Of a stretch of 64,000 nucleotides of DNA, positions 32,415 through 43,843 are shown in pieces. The notes beneath the pieces were generated by a model, which saw nothing but the letters and a program-made list of their open reading frames with translations, was not told where the DNA came from and ran no database searches. The stretch comes from Mycoplasma anseris ATCC 49234 (lineage in GTDB: Bacteria; Bacillota_I; Bacilli_A; Mycoplasmatales; Metamycoplasmataceae): the NCBI RefSeq assembly GCF_000702805.1, contig NZ_JNJX01000001.1, forward strand, positions 62,001 through 126,000, in the 5' to 3' direction. The position numbers and the translations under genes were made by a program. Every line of letters begins with the position of its first letter. Positions within the stretch are counted from its first letter, which is position 1.

Positions 32415-34460
32415 ATGAAATCAGAAGCTTTAGAGACCACAAAAGAGTTTTTAACTTTAGAAAAAGAATATCTAAAAACCGATAAAAAAGAAAAAATCCC
32501 CAAAGTAAGGAAAATAACTGGTGATATTTTTAGATCTTCTATTTATGCTATTTTATATTTAATTGTTGTTATCTTTTTGTTAGAGATTTTTAAATATGTC
32601 CCATTTGATTTTGTTGATGTAAAAAATGGAACTTTGTTTCATAATTCAATTAAACTTTTATTAGGAATTTTTCCGTTAGTTTTAGCAATAAATGTAAGTG
32701 CAACTCATAGTTATAATCGAACATTAGGGGCAATTGTAAATTTATTAAGTTTTGCCTTATTTTATCCATTATTTTATTTTGCTATAACGTTAGAAAATGG
32801 ACTATTTTTATTTGGAAGCAACTTTGCCATAGATAACTTTATTGTAGTTGGACTTTTTCCGTTTGTAGTATTAGGTTTTATATCAGGTTATCTTTGTGGT
32901 TATATTAATTCATTAATCATAAATAAATTTATAAAAAGGATAAGAAACCATAAAATAATTAGATTTGAAAAATCATTATTATGTATGTTTTTATGTGTGA
33001 TTTCTTCATTAGCGATTTTATTTTTATTACAAATTCTTAATGTTTTATTTTTTCAATTAATAAAAATTATTGATTCACACGAAACTCCTTTTGCTAAGAA
33101 TTTTGCTTACGTTTTAAAATTAGTAAGTGATCCTTCAACACAAATCAAAGAACAATTTACAAACATGAATTGATTTTTGGTTTTTCTAGGAATTGGACTG
33201 GCAATAAGTTATTTATTATTAACTCCCAAGAAAGAAAGAAAATCTTCATTAACAATAATAGTTCTTTCAATAATCCAAGTAATAATTTTTGGAAACCCAT
33301 ATGTTCTGTTATTAATTACTTTTATTTTGATTCCATTTTTCTTTTTTGTTGTTTTAAGTGTAGCTTCAATTTTATTATCAGTCATTGCTTCAATAGAAAT
33401 TCCGAATACTTCAGGTGTTGTTTCAAAGGTTTTTGATGCAAAATTGGATATGACCATTGACATAGGTGTAAATGTTCATGATTTTGAATGAAATAAATAC
33501 TTTTTAAGTAATTCATTATTAATTGCCTGTTCATTTATATTTGCTTTAATATTTGTAACTATAATAGCGATTTATATGAAAAAAACTCACGTTCAATATT
33601 TTGGCACACCATATAACAATTTAAAAATCCTAAATTCAGAATATATTGTTGAAAATAATTACACTGTATTTTCTAAAACTTCATCAATAAATAAATCAAG
33701 ATTAATAAAACACCAAAAATCTGATGAATTATTACAAGATATATTAGAAGAACAAGAAATATCCACTCAAACAATTAATAAAACTAAGCAATTTTCAAAT
33801 GAAAAAGAATTAACAAATCCAACAATACATTTAGATAAGAAAAAAAATAATCCACAAAAATTTATTGAAGATGAGGATTTTGTTTTAAATAACGATGATC
33901 CTCAAGAAGAATTACAAAATATAGAATTAAATTACGAAAAAACTAAAGAAATTGAACCCTCAATTATGAAAGTGTTAAGTTTCGAAAACAAAAAACTACC
34001 TACTTCTAAACCGGTTAAGACAATAACTAGCGAATTAGAAATATTTAATAACGACTTAAAAAGTCCGGTAATAGGTATAGTAAAAGAAGTTGGTGAAAAT
34101 TATGTCTTAATCAGGGCTTCTTCAAACATTTTGTTAGCTACCAGTAATCTTGAAGTAGTCAAAACAAACCTTAATTTAACAACAATCAAAATCGAAATTG
34201 ATAACAAATTCTTTGAAATATCAGTCAATCCAAATTCAAAGAAACTTGATAAGGATAAATTACACAATAAAATTTACATATCACCAGGTAAAAAACTATT
34301 TAACAAAAATAGGATATTAGATTTAAACAAAAAATATTTCAACGAATTAAATCAGGACATTGAAATTAAAATTACTAATTTAACTTCCGGAGAGCAAAAT
34401 TCAACATTGGTTAAAGAAAAACAAGCTGTTGATAGAAAAACACCAATCTTTAAAATTTAA
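32415..34460 (+). CDS. Degenerate glucose-family PTS EIIC-EIIA fusion
   Basis: 681-aa protein. Residues about 45-395 contain some ten membrane segments. Their order and traces (FISGYLCGYINSLIINKF, LLLTPKKERKSS, FGNPYVLLLITFILIPFF and the closing MKKTHVQYFGTP) resemble EIIC of the glucose family, including its GITEPIEF and KTPGR regions, but GITEP and GLHH are lost. A polar acidic linker (about 400-545) leads to an EIIA-like domain (SPVIGIVKEV at 550, YISPGKKLFNKNRILDL near 622-637). By alignment both EIIA histidines are replaced (Leu586, Ser603). No EIIB lies between. AAAGGAG precedes the ATG. Sugar phosphotransfer is unlikely; a sensor or passive role is possible. Assignment rests on manual comparison. 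Confidence 0.6.
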
Positions 34461-34480
34461 GCAACTACTAGTTGCTTTTA
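34459..34480 (+). terminator. Terminator of the EIIC-EIIA-like gene
   Basis: AAGCAAC and GTTGCTT form a 7-bp stem with a 5-base loop, followed by TTATTTAT, immediately before the tmcAL -10 box. Confidence 0.7.
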
Positions 34481-34482
34481 TT

Positions 34483-34488
34483 TATAAT
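34483..34488 (+). promoter_or_regulatory. -10 box for leaderless tmcAL
   Basis: TATAAT, 6 bases before the ATG, with no Shine-Dalgarno sequence. Confidence 0.6.
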
Positions 34489-34494
34489 TATTTT

Positions 34495-35397
34495 ATGAAA
34501 ATAGGAGTTATTGCTGAATTTAATCCATTTCATAATGGTCATAAATATTTGTTAAGTAAAATAAAAGAAAAATATCCTTCTTCAGAAATTGTTATTGCTT
34601 TATCTTCTGATTATGTTCAAAGGGGTGAAAAAGCAATTGTTTCATATGAAGAAAGAAAAGAATTTGCTTTAAAATATGGAGCAACCAAAGTTGTTCCTTT
34701 GGATTTTTTTACTTCAACTCAAGCTGCTCATGTTTTTGCTGAAGGTTCTATTAAGATTTTATTAAAAGAAAATATTGACGTTTTGTGTTTTGGAGTCTCT
34801 GATACAGAAGATATAAACAAATACATATTAGCGGCAAAAAAAATTAAACAAAATATTAATGAATACAATTCGTTTTTAAAAAAAGAATTGAAGCAAGGGA
34901 AATCATTTGTAGCCAGTGCTTTTTCAAGTTTGAATAATTTAATGAAAGAAGAAGAAATTCCAACAGACATTCTAGGATTTGAGTATACAAAATATATTAT
35001 TTTCAACAATATTCCAATCCAGTTAGATTGCTTTAAGAGAACAATCGAGCATAACTCATTATTTCCTAATGATGAATATGCTTCAGGATCATGTATAAGA
35101 GAAATGATAAAATGTGGGTTAGATGTATCTAAATATACACCAATGAAAATAAATTTTAATTTCCCAAAAATCGAAGATGAATATTCGAAGTTTCAAGAAA
35201 TTGTAAGATCTAGCACAGCTGAAGAGCTAAGCCAAATCTTATTAGTTTCTGAGGGCATGGAAAATTTATTTAAAAAACATATAGATTTGACTTCTTATAA
35301 TGAATTTGTTGATGCTTGTACATCAAGAAGATATACAGCAAGTAGAATAAAAAGAGTAATCTTATATGTTTTGTTAGGAATTCAAAAAACAAAATAA
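34495..35397 (+). CDS. tmcAL: tRNA(Met) cytidine acetate ligase TmcAL (YlbM)
   Basis: 300-aa nucleotidyltransferase-fold enzyme. The family makes N4-acetylcytidine at the wobble position of elongator tRNA-Met using acetate and ATP. Features: GVIAEFNPFHNGHKYLL with the HxGH-type nucleotide site at residues 13-16, SSDYVQRGE, CFGVSDTED and the conserved YASGSCIREMI. The end of the gene forms the left arm of the next terminator. Confidence 0.9.
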   Translation: MKIGVIAEFNPFHNGHKYLLSKIKEKYPSSEIVIALSSDYVQRGEKAIVSYEERKEFALKYGATKVVPLDFFTSTQAAHVFAEGSIKILLKENIDVLCFGVSDTEDINKYILAAKKIKQNINEYNSFLKKELKQGKSFVASAFSSLNNLMKEEEIPTDILGFEYTKYIIFNNIPIQLDCFKRTIEHNSLFPNDEYASGSCIREMIKCGLDVSKYTPMKINFNFPKIEDEYSKFQEIVRSSTAEELSQILLVSEGMENLFKKHIDLTSYNEFVDACTSRRYTASRIKRVILYVLLGIQKTK

Positions 35398-35427
35398 GCT
35401 ACACCAATTTAAAGGTAGCTTATTTTT
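35393..35427. terminator. Bidirectional terminator between tmcAL and the lipoprotein gene
   Basis: AATAAGCTAC and GTAGCTTATT form a 10-bp stem with a 12-base loop, with A and T tracts on both sides. Confidence 0.85.
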
Positions 35428-35447
35428 ATCATCATAAAAATCCAATT

Positions 35448-36263
35448 CTAATATTCAAATGTAAATAAATTGGCTCTGCTATATAAAAATCTTCTCCCAT
35501 CTTCTTCATTAAATAATCGAAAACCTAGTCCAATTGAACTTTCATCTCAATTTGTATACTGAAATAATCAAATTTCATATTTCTTAGAATCACTATTTTT
35601 TGTGTTTGTTAGCATCAAATCACCTAATTTAAACTCACATTGAGGCTTGCCTATAAATCTATCTGGTCTACACCAAAATATTTCATCTATAATGTCATGG
35701 TAAGTGTTGCTTGTAGAAAAAGGAAACAAAACATAACCAACGTTTGTTGTTATTTTATAAAAAAGAGAATCAATAATATTGTTATTGAAATCAATGTTTA
35801 TGTCGAAATTTGATCTAAAAAAGTCTGAATTCTTTTTAAATATGGTTTGTGGAACATAAAGAAAATCAATGTATTCCACTTTTTTAAGTTGTTCTTCAAA
35901 TTTATCTTTTGAATAAATTCCATTTTGTGAGGTGTCTTCTAAACCCTTAGTTGATAAAAGAAAGTAATTTTCTTTTGAATTAATCTTGACAAAATTATCA
36001 ATTTGATCTCATTTAGATTGTTTTTGATTAAAAACCAAACGGATAAAAGGGTGCGCGATATTACTTGTTTTATCTGAGTTTCTAAAAGTTTTAGGATCTT
36101 CAATAAAGGAGTTGTATGTGTTTTGGTGTTTTCATTCAAATGGAATGAATCATTCATCATTCTTCTTTTGTGTTAAAACACAAGCGGTTGCTATTGTTGT
36201 TGTAATTGTGACTGGAATTAACGTAGAACATAGGATAATTGCTAACTTCTTATTTTTTCTCAT
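35448..36263 (-). CDS. Lipoprotein coupled to the putative cysteine peptidase
   Basis: 271-aa lipoprotein that is visible only when TGA is Trp (six such codons). The signal peptide ends in the lipobox ATAC. The body is rich in Trp, Phe and Asn, with no known domain; segments such as NDEWFIPFEWKH, EIFWCRPDRFIGKP and NWDESSIGLGFRLF suggest a beta-rich surface domain. The ATG overlaps the peptidase stop (TAATG), so the two proteins are probably made together. A substrate, inhibitor or anchor role for the peptidase is conjecture. Confidence 0.8.
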
Positions 36264-37798
36264 TATTTAATAAAACCTCATGATTTTAGATTTTTGGTCA
36301 TTTCTACCCCATTTACATGAACGTCACCATTTCAAAAATAACGTTTTAAATGAGCTTCACCTTTTGTTGTGTCTTCCATTGTCATAGCCCCACGTATTGT
36401 AGATTGATCTAAGATTATTTGATTTCATTCCATTTCTCTCAAATTCTTTATAGAACTTGCAGTTCAATTATATGTAGCTAATAATCTTCCATCCTTATAA
36501 AGCCCATAAACAATAAATGAGTGCCCTGAAACTTTCTCTTTCTTTTCTAAATCTGATCCATATTTAATATTCATTGACATTGAGGCTTCAATAGGGATCT
36601 TCTTATTTTTTAAATATTTTTCAAAATTTGCATTAGAGACACCAAAATTATAAATATTGTAATTTGCCCATCCATTTTTTAATTCAACACTCATGAAATC
36701 ATTAATTAATTTCTTTTGTGTTGTAGAAGTGGTGCCTTTAAAATAATTGTGAGTTTGCATCATGTTTATATAAAATTGATCTTGAAGGTGGGGTATAATT
36801 TCGTTAACAAGAATTTTTTTCTTGTCTTCCTTATTCATATCTCTATAATGATAATAAAGAGCTTCTTCCATATATTTATCAGTGTTATGTATTATTTCGC
36901 CATTATAATCTCAATAACCCATTTTACTTTCATCATAGTCAATGTTGACTCTATAATTTTGAATTGTCTTAATAAGGCTTAATTTATCAAAATATCCAAA
37001 ATATTGTGAATTTTTAAAATATTCATTATATAAAAGCAATGAAGTCATAGACAAAAAACCACAAATACCTCCCCAATCTTGTTTGGGGTTTGGTAAATAT
37101 TTAGTTGGTTCATTATCTCCAATATGTTTACCATTTACTACCTTGAAAAACCAGGAATTGTCAACCTCATAATCAGCATAAAGTAAATCTAAATATGATT
37201 CTTTTATTTTATATTCCTTATGATTCTTTGATCCTGCAGTTCTTAATTCTTCTAAATCAGAATTCTTAAAGTCACTAAAATTTTTAATTTTACCCTTTTC
37301 TTTGTTTGTTGGATAATATTTTGGATATTTTTTATCCGCTTCTTTCTTAGGTTTTGCTTTTGGTTTTCTTCTTCTATCACCAATCATTGTACGATCTCTA
37401 TCTTGTAAGTTGTGTAATTCAAAATCTACAAGACCATTTCTTATAACAATTATATTTTTGTTATTTACTAATTTGCTATTAGCCAAATAAGATCGCACTT
37501 TACCTAAGTAATTAGGATTTACTTCCACAATTTTTTGTAAATCAATATCAAATATAGAATAACCTTTGTTTTTAAAAAATACAATTCTTTTATTTAAGTG
37601 GGTTTCTTTTGAATATAAAAGTTTTGATGAGAGTATTTGGGCTTCGAAGTTACCAGTTAATCTTATGAAATCATATAAGCAAAAATTTTCAATCTTTTCT
37701 TTTTCATCATCTAATTTTTCATTGCTCATAGACACCAAAGATATTGATGCTGAAAATATTGGTATTAGACTACCAATCCCTAAAAATATTTTATTCAT
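36263..37798 (-). CDS. Putative secreted cysteine peptidase
   Basis: 511-aa exported protein. Residues 1-26 form a signal peptide without a lipobox Cys. A propeptide-like region (about 40-115) and a Lys/Arg/Pro-rich stretch (about 140-170) follow, then a papain/C39-type core: DWGGICGFLSMTSLL with the candidate nucleophile Cys246 and SGHSFIVYGLY with the candidate His426, ending at FIK. This matches the pattern of a mycoplasma family annotated as putative cysteine peptidase; the activity is inferred. The start was set at ATG 37798 because GAGGAG lies just upstream, although the frame extends 18 codons farther. Confidence 0.75.
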
Positions 37799-38010
37799 AT
37801 CTCCTCTTTTAAGTTTTAAATGTATGTTATAGTATTGATTTTGCTTAGACATTAATTATTCAAGTTGTGTTGTATAGAAGCCACTTAATTATTAAATGTA
37901 AAATTCTGTCGGTTTTCTTTTCTCATGTATCCTTCTTGTTTCTTTTACTCTCCTTCATTTTATTCCAAATTCTAAAAAGAATTTTAATTTTAATATTGGA
38001 TAGACAAAAA

Positions 38011-38040
38011 CAACAAAAAAAAGAAGCCAAAGCTCCTCTA
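38011..38040 (-). terminator. Terminator of the uvrD-pepO operon
   Basis: AGAGGAGC and GCTTCTTT pair (including G-T pairs) across TTTG, followed by a T run on the minus strand. Confidence 0.7.
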
Positions 38041-38053
38041 TTTTTTTGTTTAA

Positions 38054-39967
38054 CTATCAAATTTTGAATATTTTTTTAGGAGATAAATACATTTTATCGC
38101 CAGGTTTAATGTTAAAAGTTTTTTGAAAATCAATATTGTTTTTTAGCTGTAAATTAGTTCTTAATTTAACTGGAGCATGAACATCCACATTAGCTAACAT
38201 TTCAATAAATTGTTCACGGTATTTTGATCTTCAAATAATTGCATATTGTTTGAAGAATTGTTTTGGATTAAATTTAGGATCAAAACGTTTGGCTGATTCA
38301 TAAGCACAAGAAACCCCGCCACAGTCAGCAATGTTTTCAGAAACTGTTAAGGTTCCATTGCATCTTACTTTATTTGTAATTTTTACCTTATCAAATAACT
38401 GAATCATTTGTTTAATTTTCTTTTCAAAGTTTTCTTCGTCTTTTTTGGTTCATCAATTATGTAAGACACCACGTTCATCAAACTTAGCTCCATTGTTATC
38501 AAATGAGTGAGAAATTTCATGAGCAATAACAACACCAATTCCACCAAAGTTTTGACTTAAGGTTTGTTTAGTGCTGTAAAAAGGAGCCTGTAAAATTCCG
38601 GCTGGGAAAACAATATGGTTTGATGTTGGTTGGAAATAAGCGTTAACCATTGCTGGAGTCATTGATCACAATTTCTTATTCTTAATTTCTAAATATCTAT
38701 CGTATTCTCATCTAATTCTAATTTTTTGGAAAGCCAAAACATTTTGTAATAAGTCATCATAGCCATTGTATGATTGTACGAAAAACTCATTGTAATAAGG
38801 TTCAATTTCTTCTGGATAGCCAACCATAACATCCATATGGGTCAATTTTTTGATTGCCATTTGTTTGGTTGCTTCTTCTAATCAATCATTATTTCTAATT
38901 GATTCTTTATAAACATCTTTCATGGTTTCAATCATTGCTTCAAGTTGTTTTTTGGCTTCTGATCCAAAGAAAACCTCTCCATAATATTTACCATAAACCA
39001 TTTTATAAATGGCTTCAGCTTGATCGCTAGCTACCTTTTCATTAGATGTAAATTTATTAATACCAGATAAGGCATTTCTAAACATTAAGGCTTCTTTTCT
39101 AGTGGTATTATCTAATCATTTAGCATATTCTAACACTGTATTAACAATTAAGCTTGCTTTGTATTCTTCAAAATTATCTTTATTAAAAATCTTATTAAAG
39201 TTGTTTAAGAAAATTAAAGAAGGAACAATGATTGATTTAATTTCCTTTTCTCCAACAAGCATTCTGGTTAATTTTTCTACATCAAAAACTTCAATATGAC
39301 TTTGAATTTCACTTAAGGTTCTTGGATTATTTAACTCATAATATTTAGCTTGTTCTTCCCTAGTTAAAACATATTTGCTTACTTTAGCATCTAAATTGAT
39401 AGTTTTGTCTACTATGTCATCGGTTTGTTGTTTAGAATAAATTTTGTTTAAGATTTTAGTTGCCATTTGTTTAAAAACACCTAATAAATTGGTTTTTTTC
39501 TTTTCATCATCATAATATGATTTTTCAGGAAGGATATAAGGATATTCATCCATTCATAAAACCAATTTACCTGGTTCTTCAAAACCGGTTGAAACATCTA
39601 TTTTAAAAGGTACAGGAAGGTTTGAAAGAATTAATCATTCATAATTGTTGATAATATCATTTCATGAGTTAAAGTTATTAATTTTGGTCAATAAAGCATC
39701 TAGAGGTCTAACCCCATTTATTTTACGTTGTTGTCAATTTTTGGTTAATTTATAAAATTTAATCATTTCTTTTAGCATTGGATAATTTTGAATATCCTTA
39801 TCATTAACTAATCATTTATTGAACAAAGTCTTTTTAATTCTTTGAAGTTTTTGATCAATCATACTAAAAGAACCAATCCCCGGTTTATCTCCAGGAATTT
39901 TCATTTTGGCTAATTTTTTACCATTTACTGCTTCAAAAAAGTCATCTTTTAATAATTTTTTATTCAT
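38054..39967 (-). CDS. pepO: M13-family metalloendopeptidase PepO
   Basis: 637-aa zinc peptidase of the neprilysin family. Seen: DDFFEAVNG at the N-terminus, [21 protein letters not shown], zinc motif HEISHSFDN, the third ligand in ENIADCGGV, and KYREQF-type C-terminal region. No signal peptide or anchor is present, so it probably digests peptides in the cytoplasm. About ten TGA codons are Trp. AAGGAG lies just before the ATG, 12 bases after the upstream stop. It ends with TGA (Trp) followed by TAG. Confidence 0.94.
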
Positions 39968-39979
39968 AGTTTCTCCTTT

Positions 39980-41542
39980 TTATTTGGTATATAAAATTTT
40001 ATTGTATTTTTCTTGCAATATTCTTTTATGGTTTGTTATGTCTAATTTTTCAAAAATCAATAGTGGCTTTTTGTCCTTCAACATATTAATTAAAGTACTT
40101 AATAACATTAAGTTTTTAGGATTATCTAAATTAGTTGCGATCTCTTTATCAAAAATAATGTATTTAATATTATTTTTATTTATTGTTTGAATAACATCTT
40201 CATCAATTGTCTTGATATGAACGCCAACATTTTCACCACTCACACTTAAAAGATCTAGGCGCTTGAAAATAAGATCATTGTTGCTCATATTGTTAAGTTT
40301 AATGATTTGAATTAAGTTTTTAGAATCCTCAATAAGAGTTTTGATTGCGCTTAAATCAGTTTTTATGAAATTGTAATCTTCAATTACTAAAAAAGCGTTT
40401 TGGATTTTATAAGAAGTTTTCAATTTATTAATGAATTCTTGATCTAAATATCAAAATAAATCTAATCCAGCCATCGATAACCTTAATTGTTGATCTAATT
40501 CCTTATCCTTAAAAACAGGCGAAAGAATCTTCAAATTAGAAGTGGAATTGCCAAGTGTTTTTAAACTTGTGGATTCTATTTCAATTTCACCTTTTTCAAT
40601 AGCTTTTATACCTCTACTGTATTGTTTATAAAAATTTTTAAAGGCATCAGTATTGATTAAATTATTATTAAATGTTTTGAAGTTGACATCAATTTTATTA
40701 TTTTTTAAGAAATATAAATAATTTAAAATAATATCAAGGTTTTTATTAGTTATTCTATCACATAAATCTTTATTAAATACGGCAGCAAAATTAACATATT
40801 TAATTGCCGTCTTTAAAGATTTTAAGACATCTTCTAACATGATTTTAATTGAACCATTAGTTGGTAAATTATCAGGAACAGTAAAAAATAATTTGTCCTC
40901 ATCTCTAATAAAATCCATGTAAACTGATAGATTACTTGGAATATGTTGAGTAACTAAATCAATTATGGAATTATCTTGCATTAATTGCTTAGAATGTAAT
41001 TTAATAAACAAAATGTATTTATAATCATTTTTAATTAAATTTCTAGTATTTTCACTTGTTTTAGCAAATAAAGATTTTACATTTGCATCTTTTTCACTTC
41101 ATTTTAAGGTTAGTAATATTGTTTCCTCATTTAATGGATTGAAATACAATTTAAAATTCATTTTCTCTGTAGATTGATTAATTAAAGAAATTTCGATATT
41201 AAATTCAGGATCATTAAACTCTTTGTGTTCAATTGCCTTTTTAAATTTAGTAATTGAATTTTTAGTAAGAATTTTTAAAAAAGAAGAAATATCACATCAT
41301 TCAGCCTTAGCAAGGGGATTAAACCGAATAAAATCAGGTAAGATTTCTAAATTTGCAAAATTCTTATTCATTTTAATTCTTTGCTTTTTGGGTTGTATAT
41401 CAAATAAAAGAAAACCATTTAAATTAAATCTTTTAATTTTTTTTAATTTGGAAATTTGATAGATAAGCACACTTATTAAAATAATTGCTATTACTAAGAA
41501 AAGAATGGAAATAGCTCAATGAAATTTATTTATCTGAATCAT
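39980..41542 (-). CDS. Membrane protein with PAS-, GGDEF- and EAL-like domains (degenerate)
   Basis: 520-aa protein. One membrane helix (residues 9-31), then a PAS-like region (about 40-150), a GGDEF-like region (about 175-290) where FIRDEDKLFFTVP sits at the RYGGDEFxxLLP position, and an EAL-like region (about 312-510) starting AIEKGEIEIES and containing LSMAGLDLFWYLDQEF, IIFDKE and LLIFEKLD. The catalytic GGDEF and EAL signatures are not conserved. It overlaps uvrD by 17 bases and lies 12 bases before pepO. The domain calls are by eye; a role as a regulatory pseudo-enzyme is inference. Confidence 0.55.
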
Positions 41543-43727
41543 CTGGGTCTACTCACTTTTTAATTGAAGGATGGTATTTATCTAATGTTTTAATTTTGCT
41601 TTCTGTTTCAAATTGAACATGGATTATGTTATCTAAAATTTCTAACACTTCCCCCTTACCATAAATTTTGTGGGTTATAAAATCGCCAACAATCAAATCA
41701 ACATTTTTATTGATATTAGTTGATGTAGAGAAATTATTTGCAATGTTTATACGGTTTTTGGTTTTTTGAATGCCAGCTTCAATAATGAATCTACTTTGAG
41801 AAGCGGCGTTTCTTCCTACAGCGAAAGATAAAAATAATTTTTCCTTAGCCCTAGTTAAAGCAACATAAGCCAATCTTCTTTCTTCTTCTAAGCCCTCTGG
41901 ATTTTCTTGAACCATTGCTTTTCTATTTAAATAAGTGAAATCATTTTTCGGTGAAATTGATATTGCTCTTTTTAAAGGAAAGATATTTTCGCTTAAACCA
42001 GCAATGAAAACATAATCAAATTCAAGACCTTTGGCATTATGAACAGTCATTAAAGATACATAGCTTGCAGCATCATCGTCCACATCTCTATCAGTTATTA
42101 AAGTAATTTCTTGTAAATATTGATCGATTGTTCCAGTTGGGTTTTTGTTTTCTCAATTTTCAATTGCCTCGATTAAACTATTAAAATTATTTAATCGCTC
42201 TTCATATTCTTCTTGCGATTTTTTTATTTCTTCAAAATATTTGATTCGATGAATCATTAATTCTTTTAAAGTTAGGTTGATATTATTAATTTCTAAGGCT
42301 CTTCTTGCTCAGCGGATTTGATTAATAAATTGAGCAATATTTCTTAAGGTTTCAATAGAGATTTTTAAATTGCGTTGAATATCATTTATTTTTTGTTCTA
42401 AGCAACTAAATAAGTCCAAATTTTGTCTTCTTGCAAATTTTAATAATTTTTCAATGGTAATTTCACCAATTTTTCTTGAAGGCTTATTAAGAATTCGTAA
42501 TAAAGAAATTTCACTTCCATCATGAATAACTCTTAAATATGCCAAAGCATCTTTGATTTCCTCTCTTTGATAAAACTTAATCGAACCAAAAAGTTTGTAA
42601 ATTGTATTTTCCTTAATTAAAGCCTCTTCAATTGCTCTTGAATAACTATTAATTCTAAATAAAATAGCAATATTTTTTAATTGAACACGATTTCTTTTTA
42701 AATCTGAAATTCGTTGTGCAATTCATCTTGCTTCTTCTTCTTCACTGTAACCACAGAAGAATTCAATATCCTCACCTTCATCATTTTCTGTATACAAATC
42801 TTTTTTCAATCTATATTTATTGTATTTAATTAGTTTATTAGCAGCAAAAAGAATTTTTTGAGTTGAACGATAGTTTTTTTCTAGTTTAATAGTTATTGCA
42901 TCAGGATAATCTTTATCGAAATTTAGAATTATATTAATATCAGCATTTCTTCAAGAATAAATGGTTTGATCAGGATCTCCTACAATAGTAATATTGTGAC
43001 TTCCAGCTATTTTTTTTACAATTTCATATTGTAGTTGGCTAGTGTCTTGAAACTCGTCCACTAGAACATATTTAAAATAGCGAGATCATTTATTAGAAAT
43101 GGTTTCGTATTCCTTGTCATAAAATAAGTGATATACAAATATTAAAAGATCATCAAAATCTAAAGAGTGAGCCATGTCTAAATGGATTTGATAGTTTTTA
43201 TAGATCTTAATTCTCATGTCATCTGAATCTTTAAACTCTTCTGATTCTTCTAAGTCTTTAGGAGTTTTTAGATCGTTTTTTTGATTTTGAATAAAAGAAA
43301 TAATTGAATTATAAGAATATTGTGAAGCAGTAATATCTAATTCATTATAAACAACTTTAAGAACTTCTTTTTGGTCTAATTCATCAAGAATTTGAAAATC
43401 ATTAGGATACCCCATGTTATGAATTTCTTGTCTTAAAATTCTTGCGCATAAGGAATGAAAAGTAAAAACATTAGGTTGTCCTAACTCAGAAGAACCAAGC
43501 AATGCTTCCACCCTTTGTTTCATTTCGGCTGCCGCTTTATTCGAAAACGTTACTGCCAGAATATCTCTTGGATTGATATTCCTTTCATTAATTAAATAAG
43601 CAATTTTATGAGTCAACACTCTTGTTTTGCCGCTTCCAGCACCAGCAATAATTCTTAATGGTCCGTCAGTGTGTAACACAGCACCTAATTGCTCTTTATT
43701 TAACATTTCTAAATTCAATTTGTTCAT
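41526..43727 (-). CDS. uvrD: ATP-dependent DNA helicase UvrD/PcrA
   Basis: 733-aa SF1A 3'-5' helicase for repair and plasmid or replication maintenance. Motifs: Q-motif LNKEQLGAVLHTDGP, Walker A AGAGSGKT (residues 28-35), Ia TFSNKAAAEMKQRV, II VDEFQDTS, III VGDPDQTIYSWR, IV KNYRS, V TVHNAKGLEFDYVFIAG and VI YVALTRAKEKLFL. A PcrA-like Tudor tail includes GDFITHKIYGKGEVLEI. AGGAG precedes the ATG. First gene of uvrD-(PAS/GGDEF/EAL-like)-pepO. Confidence 0.96.
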
Positions 43728-43756
43728 TTCAATCTCCTAAAAAAATAAAAAAACAT

Positions 43757-43789
43757 ATTGCTATGCAATAAAATACTAATAAAATTATA
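43757..43789 (-). promoter_or_regulatory. uvrD promoter and small leader hairpin
   Basis: TATAAT on the minus strand at 43784-43789 is followed by a weak hairpin (ATTGC, ATA loop, GCAAT at 43757-43769) and a T-rich tract before AGGAG. The layout resembles the nusA leader, but the stem is weak. Confidence 0.4.
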
Positions 43790-43821
43790 CTTTATTTACG
43801 ATGTAATTTCAACTAAGAACT

Positions 43822-43843
43822 AAAAAAAGCACTTTGTAGTGCT
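43822..43843 (-). terminator. Terminator of the lipoprotein-asnS-GT2-RDD operon
   Basis: AGCACT and AGTGCT form a 6-bp stem with a 4-base loop, followed by seven T on the minus strand. It overlaps the RDD stop codon. Confidence 0.8.

Noticed and set aside
37867-38067. 66-aa plus-strand ORF between the peptidase and pepO genes
   Set aside because: No ribosome site, low complexity, and it runs through the pepO terminator. The rest of this intergenic stretch shows only a possible peptidase promoter (TATAAC on the minus strand).
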